64,000 bases of DNA from Mangrovimonas yunxiaonensis (lineage in GTDB: Bacteria; Bacteroidota; Bacteroidia; Flavobacteriales; Flavobacteriaceae): the NCBI RefSeq assembly GCF_000733475.1, contig NZ_JPFK01000003.1:124001-188000 (forward strand), given 5' to 3'. A model generated the notes under the pieces. It ran no database searches. It had not been told where the DNA came from and saw only the letters and a list, made by a program, of their open reading frames with translations. This document shows positions 44,201 through 52,033 of this stretch, one piece after another. Position 1 is the first letter of the stretch; each line of letters starts with the position of its first letter. The translations under genes and the position numbers were made by a program.

Positions 44201-47200
44201 TGGTCTACCGTTACAGCAGCTGCCGTAACTATGGCTTCTCCTGCGGCATCTAAGGTTACTTGAACACTCCCACCGCCATTAATGTTGTAGTCTACAACAT
44301 CGCCAGCATCGCCCGTGATGGTAAACGAGGCGTCGCCGTTAGGACAGATATCGCCATTGGCCACCACTGTGGCTGTTGGGTTGGGGTTTACTGTTATTGT
44401 AGCCGTATCGGTTAATGGGGTGCTACAGCCTGCTGGGCTTGTAACTAGTTCTAACGTTATTGTTTGGTCTGAAACGGCACCTGCTATGGTTACAAGCCCC
44501 TCGCCTGTGGTGGCGTCTAGGGTAACTTGTTGGGTGGCACCGCCATTAATAGTATAATCTACAACATCGTCTGGTGTACCGGTTATTGTAAAGATCGCAT
44601 CCGAACCACTACAAATGTCTGTGTTGGTGGTTAAGGAGGTAATGCTTGGCAAAGGTACTATTGTTACTGTTGCTGTGTCTGTTAAACTGCTGCTACAGGT
44701 CGTTGTAGGGTTAGTTACTTGGGTTAGTGTAATGGTTTGGTCCATTGTGGCACCTGCTACGGTTACCACTCCCTCGCCTGTAGTGGCGTCTAGGGTAACT
44801 TGCTGGGTAGCGCCTCCGTTTACGGTATAATCCACGACATCGCCTGGTGCTCCCGTGATGGTAAAGATGGCATCGGCACCGCTACAGATATCGGTGTTGG
44901 TGCTTAATGCGGTGATTACCGGCAGAGGGTCTACCTGAAGGGCCAGTTCGGTTACACTGTGGCAGTTTGTGGTAATATTCTCAACACGTACATAAACCGT
45001 TTGCGTGGTTGCTGTGGTATTGGTATAAGCCGTTGGTGTTAATATCTCGCTTGGCGTACCTGGGCCTGTCTCGGCATCTGTCTCATCTTCGTAGTAAGTA
45101 ATCGCATGGTCTGCGGCTATCAGGCCGTTTAAAATCCCGCCCTCGGATAGGGTCAGGTCGAACGTCCCAAAACCGTCATCGCCAGGGGCGACGTTGTCAC
45201 AGATGGTCTGGGTCTCCGGTAAAATCTCGGGGACTGGGTTTAAAACCAAATTGAAAAGCGGTCCTACAGACACATTGCTACAGCTGGCATCGCTAGCCAG
45301 TTCCACACGCACCCAGATGGGCTGACCGGAACTCGCAAACGGGCTACTTAACCAGCCTGTACCAGCATCTGCCGAAGTTTGACTGTCGTAATAGGTCACC
45401 ACAAAATCACTTGAGGGCTGCGCTCCCAAAATTGTGGCCGATTGACTCTCTAAATCGAAGTCTGCGATGCCATCACTACTCGGATCATCACATTGCACTA
45501 AATCACCCACTGGGTTTATCGTGGGCTCTGGTGTTATGTTTAATGTAAAAGATGACGTCTCGTAGCAATCTGATCCAGGGTAATCGATACGTATGTATAT
45601 TATCTCACCATCGGTTCCTGAGTAATTGTCTGGGGTTGTAATTGCCGCTACATCTGTTTCTGCTTCGGTTAAATCGTTGTGGTAGGTTACTTCAAAATCG
45701 GCGGCATTGGGCTGGCTTCCTATTGCTAAGGGCGTATTTTCTGTTAGGTCGAAAATATAAGGAGCTGCTCCTGGGTTACATAAAAATAGGTTGTTAAGGG
45801 ATTCAATAATAGGGTTTGGATAAAACTCAACACTTACTGTATCTGTCATTTGGCAATCGGCAGATAAAACAACCTCTACCGTATAGTCTCCAGGCTCTGT
45901 TACTGTAAGGGTCGAGTTGGATTCTCCCGGGATAACATCGTCGCCCAAATACCATATGTGGCTCCCATCGGCGCCTACAATTTCGGTATCTAGAACAATA
46001 CTATCGCCATAACAAACGGTATTGGATGCTGCAATCGTAATATCATCGCCCAAATCACCTCCTAAATTAAAACTTCCTCCTTCTAAGAAAACAGCCGAGT
46101 TTAAAATACTATCATTTCTATCGGCTACTACTAATTTAATTCTATATGTGTTATTAGGCACAACGGTTGAAGAGGCTGTCATGGGCACTGTTTGCCCGTT
46201 GAAATTTATTGGAGCCGTAGCTGCAAGTGCTCCTGTACCACCATAATACACATCGAAAAATTCGGGGTTTACGGAAGCACAACCAGGATTATGCGCATTG
46301 TCCCTTACCGTAATTACGGATACTGGATCTGTGGTTCCAGGAACTAACGCTAAATTGGTGGTCACACCTGTTGATAAATCTGTTAGAAAGAATGCGAAGG
46401 CATCTGAAAATTGACACTGGTAACCTCCATATTCATCAGAGGCAAAAAGGAAATTAAAACTAATTTCATTGGCCAATGGTATAAAGTCGAACTCCATCCA
46501 TGCAGCATCGTTATAACTTGTTAAGCCTGGATCTATCCCTAGGCCTTGCATGTAGTTAAACAAATCTGCATCTCCAGCCCAATTCCCAGCTGCCATAGTT
46601 CCTGTCGCAGGTCCTTCGGCGTCTTCGGCTGGTGCTGTACACAATATTATTCCTTCCTGAAAAGGAAAATCGGACCCACTTTTATTAAAATAAGCTATTC
46701 CTTGTGAGTTGGCGCCTCCTTGGTAAGCAAGGTTTGCTATGGAAGCACACCCACTATTAATAAGCACATCTTCTACCAGTTGTAATTCTGTATAGGCATT
46801 AGTATCTACGGTTACGAAATCGGAAAGAACATGAACCTCAACCGTTGTAGTGTCTGAACAGCCCGTTGGGTTGGGATCGGCAACTGTTAATGTTACCGTA
46901 TACACTCCAGAGGTATTGTATGTATGTGAAACGTTTTGTCCGTTTTGCGGCCCACCTTCGCCAAAATTCCACGTATAGGTTGCTCCTGTACTATCATCAG
47001 AAAAAGTTCCACTCCCTGAAAAATCAACTGTTTCGCCAGGAAGAATTTCAATTACCCCATCTACAGCGGCTGGTGTTGTACTATCGATACTTGCCGTAAT
47101 GTCTTGACAGGCCGTTCCACATAAAATTTCTGCAGCCCATCCAGGGCCATTAAAGTTTGAATCGGATACAAACTCTATGGTTAAACAGCCTGTGGGGTTG

Positions 47201-47613
47201 GTTTGAGACGCGGTTATTACCCCAGGGTTATCAGCAGGACTGCCCCCACTAAAAACCCCTATGAGGGGTGCGGTCACATCATCGCCATCATAAATTGTAA
47301 GGGTGTCCACCCCTAGCTGTGTAGCAAACTCTGTAAAAGTAAGTTGTATAAAGTCTCCCGAGGCATCGGGGCAAATGGTCATAACATAATTTTCGTCATT
47401 TTGGTAAAAAAATCCCGAATCGGTTGTTGCTCCTGGCCCACCAGAATCGTAAAACATCCCGGAACATTGGTTAAAGGTTCCACTTTGCATTAAAAGATCC
47501 TGACCAAAACCGACTATTGACAAAAGGCAAAAAATCGGTAACAGCCATACTTTCTTTGCAGAAGAACCATTAGTATAAGTAGAATTTGGCATCATTACTC
47601 TTAATTTTTTCAC
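41233..47613 (-). CDS. SprB-like giant surface adhesin with T9SS type B sorting domain
   Basis: Secreted protein of 2126 residues. Signal peptide is about 1-38 (KKVWLLPIFCLLSIVGFGQ). A CUB-like domain (about 40-165, YDSGGPGATTDSGFFY), a PKD domain (about 170-265, TYTWNFGEGGPQNGQNVSHT) and a choice-of-anchor L domain (about 280-520) follow. Then come around ten modules of about 90-105 residues with the core 'CDD...FDLT...YE...VYVRVEN..TGC' and three Ig-like modules (TNTDICSGADAIFTITG type). The C-terminus is the gliding-motility-associated type B domain: YFTPNNDGYNDTWQIAGIGN, IFDRYGKLLKQLSP, GWDGTFNGEHMPSNDYWFTV. The partner SprF gene follows. Role in adhesion or gliding is inferred. Confidence 0.93.
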   Translation of the reverse strand: MKKLRVMMPNSTYTNGSSAKKVWLLPIFCLLSIVGFGQDLLMQSGTFNQCSGMFYDSGGPGATTDSGFFYQNDENYVMTICPDASGDFIQLTFTEFATQLGVDTLTIYDGDDVTAPLIGVFSGGSPADNPGVITASQTNPTGCLTIEFVSDSNFNGPGWAAEILCGTACQDITASIDSTTPAAVDGVIEILPGETVDFSGSGTFSDDSTGATYTWNFGEGGPQNGQNVSHTYNTSGVYTVTLTVADPNPTGCSDTTTVEVHVLSDFVTVDTNAYTELQLVEDVLINSGCASIANLAYQGGANSQGIAYFNKSGSDFPFQEGIILCTAPAEDAEGPATGTMAAGNWAGDADLFNYMQGLGIDPGLTSYNDAAWMEFDFIPLANEISFNFLFASDEYGGYQCQFSDAFAFFLTDLSTGVTTNLALVPGTTDPVSVITVRDNAHNPGCASVNPEFFDVYYGGTGALAATAPINFNGQTVPMTASSTVVPNNTYRIKLVVADRNDSILNSAVFLEGGSFNLGGDLGDDITIAASNTVCYGDSIVLDTEIVGADGSHIWYLGDDVIPGESNSTLTVTEPGDYTVEVVLSADCQMTDTVSVEFYPNPIIESLNNLFLCNPGAAPYIFDLTENTPLAIGSQPNAADFEVTYHNDLTEAETDVAAITTPDNYSGTDGEIIYIRIDYPGSDCYETSSFTLNITPEPTINPVGDLVQCDDPSSDGIADFDLESQSATILGAQPSSDFVVTYYDSQTSADAGTGWLSSPFASSGQPIWVRVELASDASCSNVSVGPLFNLVLNPVPEILPETQTICDNVAPGDDGFGTFDLTLSEGGILNGLIAADHAITYYEDETDAETGPGTPSEILTPTAYTNTTATTQTVYVRVENITTNCHSVTELALQVDPLPVITALSTNTDICSGADAIFTITGAPGDVVDYTVNGGATQQVTLDATTGEGVVTVAGATMDQTITLTQVTNPTTTCSSSLTDTATVTIVPLPSITSLTTNTDICSGSDAIFTITGTPDDVVDYTINGGATQQVTLDATTGEGLVTIAGAVSDQTITLELVTSPAGCSTPLTDTATITVNPNPTATVVANGDICPNGDASFTITGDAGDVVDYNINGGGSVQVTLDAAGEAIVTAAAVTVDQVLTLEQVENLGTTCLSMLTASATVVVNPLPTLVAPTPLAVCDDNIPDGITEMNLTVKNNEITGGNAGYVVTYHNDLASAQIGTPEVAPSAAAYIGTNGEVVHVRVENAATGCFDTTTLTLEVVGAPAANVPADLEYCDPDNDGLGIFDLDSTINEITGGDPTLDVTFHLTPEDAANDVLPQSSPLSNVVNQTIHVRVDYVNGATNCPTIVTLNLVVLPTPEIADPEPYELCDDDGTADGMTTFALPTMDAEILDGLNAADYEVTYYSLVSDAEIGTTAPSYIATPGAYTSGTTTLGVRVENLATGCYSTTTLDLIVNPLPVPVTTVEALSLAICDDTDANDAIATFDLSGQSGTITGGVSNWAVDYYETLADVQSDTPIADYTAYTNPMPAPMTIWVKVTNTDTGCFDLTTLTLEVDPLPTPADSADLSPIELCDDNTPGDLVETFDLTINEQAVLNGEPNVTVSYHTTFSGAASGDSSIADPTAYQNTDPAETIYVRVTNTGDPNNANDMGTGCYNITSFEIMVHPLPDATAVLEDMIACEDNTDGIYTFDLTVQDAIALNGQSATDFAVTYYETLAAAESGLGGIATPSAYANNNANPQEIFVAIRNLTTGCDVVATSFFVEVQEAANANALMPLVSCDDNMEFDGNPSNDSVMFDLTTQDATVLGAQAATDYTVTYYESEADALAGSNAIAGATSYFNTVNPQTIWVRVDNDTRPEDICYEVTSFDLQVNPVPAFVLEDTYVLCVGTNGTEVINVPVMDTGLDATLYAFEWTEAGDPATVLSTDPSYEPLIGGTYTVYVEDLATGCNSSLTTTVIESAPPAVTAEVATEAFADTHVVVATATGNSIYEFSIDHGPWVSNGTNTYTFTDVAFGEHEIMVRDANGCGVSSTTVFVMDYPLYFTPNNDGYNDTWQIAGIGNQLNAKIYIFDRYGKLLKQLSPTGAGWDGTFNGEHMPSNDYWFTVEYREPGDISGNTKEFKAHFTLKR

Positions 47614-47729
47614 AATTAATAAAAAAACGCAAATTAATGATTTTTTAACAAACTCTTCAACTAAAATTGTTAATAGATAAAAATTCCACTTTTCCGGTTT
47701 TTAATCTATCGGCTATGCTTGATTTTAAG

Positions 47730-47737
47730 TAACTTTG
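47730..47737 (+). promoter_or_regulatory. -7 element before the Nfu gene
   Basis: TAACTTTG matches TAnnTTTG, 16 bases before the ATG at 47754. No clear TTG at normal spacing. Confidence 0.4.
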
Positions 47738-47753
47738 TATAAAATAAAGATAT

Positions 47754-48656
47754 ATGAAAACCTATAGTGTTTCCATACAGGAAACGTCCAACGATACCAT
47801 TATAAAGTTTGAGTTAAATCAGTTTATAACCAAGCACCAAAGTTTTGAGTACAACAATATTGACGAGGCCCAACAATCGCCTTTAGCCCAGCAATTATTC
47901 TATCTGCCTTTTGTAAAAAAGGTATATATTTCCAGCAATTTTATTGCTGTCGAACGATTTAACATTGTTGCTTGGGAAGATGTTAAAGACGAGGTTGCAG
48001 AACAAATCGAAACTTACCTAAACACTGGCGGTGTTGTGGTTAAAGAAACCGAACAAGCCAAAAAAGTACCCGTAACAATTTATGCCGAAAGCACCCCAAA
48101 CCCAGGCGTTATGAAATTTGTGGGCAACAAAAAACTGGTTTCGGCACCTTTTGAGTTCACCTCTATAGACCAAGCCAAACTTTCGCCTTTAGCCACTGCT
48201 TTATTTCATTTTCCTTTTGTAAAAGAAGTGTTTATGGACGAAAACTACGTGTCGGTTTCTAAATATGACGTTGCCGATTGGAACGACATTACCATGGAGC
48301 TACGCGAGTTTATTAGAAGCTATATCGAGCAAGGCAAGGACATTCTGCTTCCCGAGGCTCCAGAGTTACTGAACAAAACCAACGAAAAATTAGATGCGAA
48401 TTTCGAAGCCCTAGACGACATTTCCAAGCAAATTGTTAACATCTTGGAAGAGTACGTAAAACCTGCCGTACAGAGTGATGGTGGAAACATTGTTTTCGAC
48501 TCTTACGATGCCCAAAGCAAGACCGTTAAGGTTATCTTGCAAGGGGCTTGCAGCGGTTGCCCATCGTCTACATTCACCTTAAAAAACGGCATTGAAAACA
48601 TGCTTAAGGAAATGCTTAAAGACCAGGTTGCTACAGTTGAAGCCATTAATGGTTGA
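47754..48656 (+). CDS. nfu: NifU-like Fe-S scaffold/carrier with doubled N-terminal domain
   Basis: Iron-sulfur cluster carrier of 300 residues. Two consecutive Nfu_N-type domains (about 4-92 and 103-193) share the pattern 'SPLAQQLFYLPFVKKVYISSNF / SPLATALFHFPFVKEVFMDENY'. The C-terminal NifU domain (about 220-296) has VKPAVQSDGGNIVF and the cluster-binding CSGC in GACSGCPSSTFTLKNGIENM. The duplicated N-domain is longer than simple NfuA. It stands alone in front of dodecin. Confidence 0.93.
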   Translation: MKTYSVSIQETSNDTIIKFELNQFITKHQSFEYNNIDEAQQSPLAQQLFYLPFVKKVYISSNFIAVERFNIVAWEDVKDEVAEQIETYLNTGGVVVKETEQAKKVPVTIYAESTPNPGVMKFVGNKKLVSAPFEFTSIDQAKLSPLATALFHFPFVKEVFMDENYVSVSKYDVADWNDITMELREFIRSYIEQGKDILLPEAPELLNKTNEKLDANFEALDDISKQIVNILEEYVKPAVQSDGGNIVFDSYDAQSKTVKVILQGACSGCPSSTFTLKNGIENMLKEMLKDQVATVEAING

Positions 48657-48709
48657 TTGGTGTAATATTTTTTGCTATATTAAATGCGTAACCATAAAAA
48701 CACATTTTC

Positions 48710-48910
48710 ATGGCAGTATTAAAAGTTATTGAAGTCTTAGCCAACTCTAACGATAGTTGGGAAGACGCCACAAAGAAAGCCGTAAAGGACGCTTCGAAAA
48801 CCATTAAAAACATTCGATCGGTTTATGTAAACGAACAAAGTGCCGTGGTAAACGGCGATGATGTTGTTGAGTTTCGCGTAAACGTAAAATTAACCTTCGA
48901 GGTTAAATAG
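48710..48910 (+). CDS. Dodecin (flavin-binding)
   Basis: Small 66-residue dodecamer-forming protein that stores or buffers flavins. MAVLKVIEVLANSNDSWEDA contains the Trp that stacks on the flavin. NIRSVYVNEQSAVV and EFRVNVKLTFEVK complete the beta-alpha-beta-beta fold. It is followed by a terminator. Confidence 0.93.
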   Translation: MAVLKVIEVLANSNDSWEDATKKAVKDASKTIKNIRSVYVNEQSAVVNGDDVVEFRVNVKLTFEVK

Positions 48911-48911
48911 T

Positions 48912-48961
48912 CTCCTTAAGGAGCCAAACAAACCAAGTGCTTTAATAAAGCACTTTTTTTG
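48912..48961 (+). terminator. Palindrome and terminator after dodecin
   Basis: A CTCCTTAAGGAG palindrome (48912-48923) is followed by AAGTGCTTTA (48935-48944) pairing with TAAAGCACTT (48946-48955) and a run of T. The second hairpin is the likely terminator. Confidence 0.75.
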
Positions 48962-49029
48962 TTCGCTAACACATACATTCGCTTAAACAAAAAACATTTA
49001 TTTTATAATTAACACTAAAACAAAACAAT

Positions 49030-49845
49030 ATGGATAACATGGAAAAATGGGCCGAAAGAGGCATTGCATTTGCATCGGAATACGGTATTAAAATTCTTGG
49101 TGCCATTGCCATTTGGCTTATTGGTGCTTGGTTGATTAAAAGAATACTGGGAACCACCAAGGTCATTATGCAAAAACGGGCTTTTGATGAAAGCTTAGAA
49201 AAATTTCTAATCAACCTATTGGGGTGGCTACTAAAAATATTGTTGGTGCTTGCCATTTTAGCAAAACTTGGCGTTGAAACGACCTCGTTTGCCGCTATTC
49301 TGGCTGCTGCCGGTTTGGCCGTTGGTATGGCTCTTCAAGGTTCGCTATCCAACTTTGCCGGAGGGGTTTTAATCATGATTTTTAAACCCATTAAAATTGG
49401 CGATCTTATTGAAGCACAAGGTGAAATAGGCGTTGTAAAAGAAATTGAAATTTTTACAACAAAGCTTACCGGGCTTTCCAACAAAGAAATCATTATCCCT
49501 AACGGAGCGCTTTCCAACGGAAACATTGTAAACTACTCCACCGAAGGCACCAGACGTGTTGACCTGGTTTTTGGCGTTGGGTATGATTCTGACATTAAGA
49601 AAACCAAAGACGTTTTAATGAATGTCCTAACATCTCACCCTAAAGTATTAAAGGACCCTGCGCCTGCCGTTACGGTACTGGAGTTGGCCGACAGTTCGAT
49701 TAATTTTGCCACCAGACCATGGTGTAAAACCGAAGATTACTGGACTGTTTATTTTGATGTGACCGAAAACGTTAAAGAAGCCTTAGATGCTGCTGGTATT
49801 GAAATTCCTTACCCACATCAAGTTGAAATTCAGAAAAAGGAGTAG
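49030..49845 (+). CDS. MscS-family mechanosensitive channel
   Basis: Small-conductance channel that opens on osmotic downshock, 271 residues. Three membrane helices occupy about residues 18-110. TM3 has the Ala/Gly pore pattern AAILAAAGLAVGMALQGSLS (about 85-104) and then NFAGGVLIMIFKPIKIGDLI. The cytoplasmic beta domain shows NKEIIIPNGALSNGNIVNYS. The stop codon is part of the heptamer repeat that follows. Confidence 0.94.
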   Translation: MDNMEKWAERGIAFASEYGIKILGAIAIWLIGAWLIKRILGTTKVIMQKRAFDESLEKFLINLLGWLLKILLVLAILAKLGVETTSFAAILAAAGLAVGMALQGSLSNFAGGVLIMIFKPIKIGDLIEAQGEIGVVKEIEIFTTKLTGLSNKEIIIPNGALSNGNIVNYSTEGTRRVDLVFGVGYDSDIKKTKDVLMNVLTSHPKVLKDPAPAVTVLELADSSINFATRPWCKTEDYWTVYFDVTENVKEALDAAGIEIPYPHQVEIQKKE

Positions 49846-49896
49846 GCTGTAGGCTGTAGGCTGTAGGCTGTAGGCTGTAGGCTGTAGGCTGTAGGC
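49842..49896. repeat. Heptanucleotide tandem repeat (about 7.9 copies)
   Basis: The unit GTAGGCT is repeated without interruption for 55 bases (seven full copies plus GTAGGC). The first copy supplies the TAG stop of the mscS gene, so copy-number change leaves the protein unaltered. It is a VNTR-like element in the 3' untranslated region, just before a strong terminator. Confidence 0.95.
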
Positions 49897-49902
49897 AAAA
49901 AT

Positions 49903-49942
49903 AAAAGGTTGGTGCTAAACTAAAGTTTGACACCAACCTTTT
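49903..49942. terminator. Bidirectional terminator between mscS and tsaB
   Basis: A 12-bp perfect stem (AAAAGGTTGGTG at 49903-49914 with CACCAACCTTTT at 49931-49942) is flanked by A and T runs on both sides. Confidence 0.88.
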
Positions 49943-49965
49943 TATTTTCAGGCTTTGTTACTGCG

Positions 49966-50640
49966 CTAAACTTTATTTGATTTTAACGCCACAAAATCCT
50001 TTAAATAATAAGGTTCAAAATAGGCGACGTCTTCTGTATTGTTTGCTTGGTATTTTTTATACGCAATACCCCCCATCTCGTTTGCAGATGGTAATTTACC
50101 CTCTATAAAAATAGCATTAGGGTTATTTATAATGGTTTTCGTTTTTTCAACACCATTCCCTATAAAGTAAACTTTGTCTTTCTTTAAGTACTCCTGAAAG
50201 CTATTCTCCTCTAAAACTTCGGCTTTAATCTCACGCGATAAACTAAAATCGGCATTAAAAACGGCCGAATATACTTCCATGCGCCTAGCATCTAGCATGG
50301 GAACAATATAGCCGTCTTCAACATTAACTTGTCTTGATAACGACTCCAGTGTTGATACAGCTATTAAAGGTTTTTCTAAAGCATAGGCCAGTCCTTTAGC
50401 TGCAGAAACCCCAATACGCAAACCGGTGTAAGAGCCAGGCCCTTTGCTTACCGCTATGGCATCTAGCTGGGATTTTTTTATGTTGTTTTCATGCAAAATA
50501 CGGTCTATATACACGTGCAATCTTTCGGCATGGGAATAGCCCTTGTCGTAATCTTCAATAACCGCAATGGTTTTTCCTTGTTCTGACAAGGCAACCGAAC
50601 AATTAGTTGTTGCTGTTTCTATACTTAATATGATGGCCAA
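49966..50640 (-). CDS. tsaB: tRNA threonylcarbamoyladenosine biosynthesis protein TsaB
   Basis: Partner of TsaD/TsaE in making t6A at position 37 of tRNAs, 224 residues. The ASKHA fold N-terminus ILSIETATTNCSVALSEQGK (about 4-23) and KGPGSYTGLRIGVSAAKGLA (about 65-84) are diagnostic. It begins one base after the TolC stop and ends the efflux operon. Confidence 0.95.
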   Translation of the reverse strand: MAIILSIETATTNCSVALSEQGKTIAVIEDYDKGYSHAERLHVYIDRILHENNIKKSQLDAIAVSKGPGSYTGLRIGVSAAKGLAYALEKPLIAVSTLESLSRQVNVEDGYIVPMLDARRMEVYSAVFNADFSLSREIKAEVLEENSFQEYLKKDKVYFIGNGVEKTKTIINNPNAIFIEGKLPSANEMGGIAYKKYQANNTEDVAYFEPYYLKDFVALKSNKV

Positions 50641-50641
50641 G

Positions 50642-52033
50642 TTATTCTGTTATTGGTTTACCAAGGTAGAAATCTAACACTTTTGTTGTAAAAACAAAAT
50701 TATATTTCGCATTAATAAGATTGGCTTCAGCATTGACTAACCTATTTCTAACCTGTTCAAATTCAAAAGAATTCATAACTCCAAGATTGTAACTTTCTTG
50801 AGCATTTTTAAAGGATTCCTTTTGAGCATCTAAAGACACTTGTGAAGATTCAAACTGTTTAAACGCTGCTTTAGCATCAGCATAGGCTTGTTCAATGGTT
50901 GAGCGCAAATCTTGTTTAGCTTGATCTAATGACAATTCTATTCGCTTCTTATTGATCTCTGCTCTGCTGACATTAGCTTTTGTTTGGAATCTGTTAAAAA
51001 TTGGGATATCTAATCTAAATCCAAAATTATATCCTAAATTGTCTTCAAGTTGTTGCATAAATCCATTATCTACAAGACTTATAGTTGGTGGGTTGGTTGA
51101 TTGATCAACCACAGCTCTAAGGTCTTTTTGCCCTTGAAAATGCTGATACGATGTCCCCAATCCTGCTCCAAAACTTAAAGTTGGATAATACGCGCTTTTA
51201 GCAATATCAACTGACAGTTCAGAAGTTTCAATATCTAATTCGGCTTTTTTTATCTCTGGCCTGTTTTGGATGGCATAGTTGAAAATATCATTAGAGCTTT
51301 TATGTTCTACCAAGACTTCAGGAAGACTTAATTCTATATCTTCTACATCAAAACCTTCATTAGATATTTGTAACAATTGTGTTAATCCTAATAATGCTAA
51401 ATCTAAACTATTTTGAACATTTGTTAGACGCTCCCTATCACTTGCCAACTGCGCTTGAACTTCATAAAGGTCAGCACGAGGTCTTACACCAGCATCTACC
51501 AAATCTGATAGTTGCTGAACTTGTTTTTCAGAAATGAGAATCTGCTCTTCAGCTACTTTTAAATTCTCTTTGTTGAGCAAAATATTTAAGTAGGAATTAA
51601 CAACGTTAACCGAAATATTATCTTTTAAAATATCCAACTGCAATTGGCTTGACTCAATTCCAAGTTTAGCTTGTTGATACACACTAGTTTTTCTAAATCC
51701 ATTAAACAAGGTAACTCCCGTATTCACACCAAAACTATTCCCTCTTGAGTCAATAGAAACCCTATTACCATCTTGCCCAATAAACGACCCAAAATTCCAA
51801 TTTTGGGACGCATTGGCACTTAAATTGGGTAAAAAATCACCTTTAGCCGTAATCAGATCTTGATCTGCTATTTCAGTGTCCAACTCTGTTTGTTTGATAC
51901 TTATATTATTCTCCAGCGCATAGTTTACACAGTCTTCCAATGTCCAGGCTTTTTTATCCTGTGCTTGGATAAAAACAGTACAGAGCGTTGCGAAAACCCA
52001 TATTAAACTTTTTCTTTTATTCATCTTCATCAT
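50642..52033 (-). CDS. TolC-family outer-membrane efflux protein
   Basis: Outer-membrane channel of tripartite efflux, about 460 residues. A signal peptide ends FIQAQ, then KKAWTLEDCVNYALENNISI starts the first OEP domain. The tandem OEP repeats are rich in Gln/Ala/Asn helices (for example SYNLGVMNSFEFEQVRNRLV). Three in-frame ATG codons lie at 52033, 52030 and 52024; each starts before the MacA stop (overlap 8-17 bases). The gene is coupled with the periplasmic adaptor. Confidence 0.92.
   Translation of the reverse strand: MMKMNKRKSLIWVFATLCTVFIQAQDKKAWTLEDCVNYALENNISIKQTELDTEIADQDLITAKGDFLPNLSANASQNWNFGSFIGQDGNRVSIDSRGNSFGVNTGVTLFNGFRKTSVYQQAKLGIESSQLQLDILKDNISVNVVNSYLNILLNKENLKVAEEQILISEKQVQQLSDLVDAGVRPRADLYEVQAQLASDRERLTNVQNSLDLALLGLTQLLQISNEGFDVEDIELSLPEVLVEHKSSNDIFNYAIQNRPEIKKAELDIETSELSVDIAKSAYYPTLSFGAGLGTSYQHFQGQKDLRAVVDQSTNPPTISLVDNGFMQQLEDNLGYNFGFRLDIPIFNRFQTKANVSRAEINKKRIELSLDQAKQDLRSTIEQAYADAKAAFKQFESSQVSLDAQKESFKNAQESYNLGVMNSFEFEQVRNRLVNAEANLINAKYNFVFTTKVLDFYLGKPITE

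Noticed and set aside
43569-47099. Long open frames on the forward strand inside the adhesin gene
   Set aside because: They lie opposite the 2126-residue reverse-strand gene, have low-complexity Val/Thr content and are shadows of its repeated codons.
49842-49896. CRISPR-like array
   Set aside because: The repeat unit is 7 bases with no spacers, so it is a simple tandem repeat.
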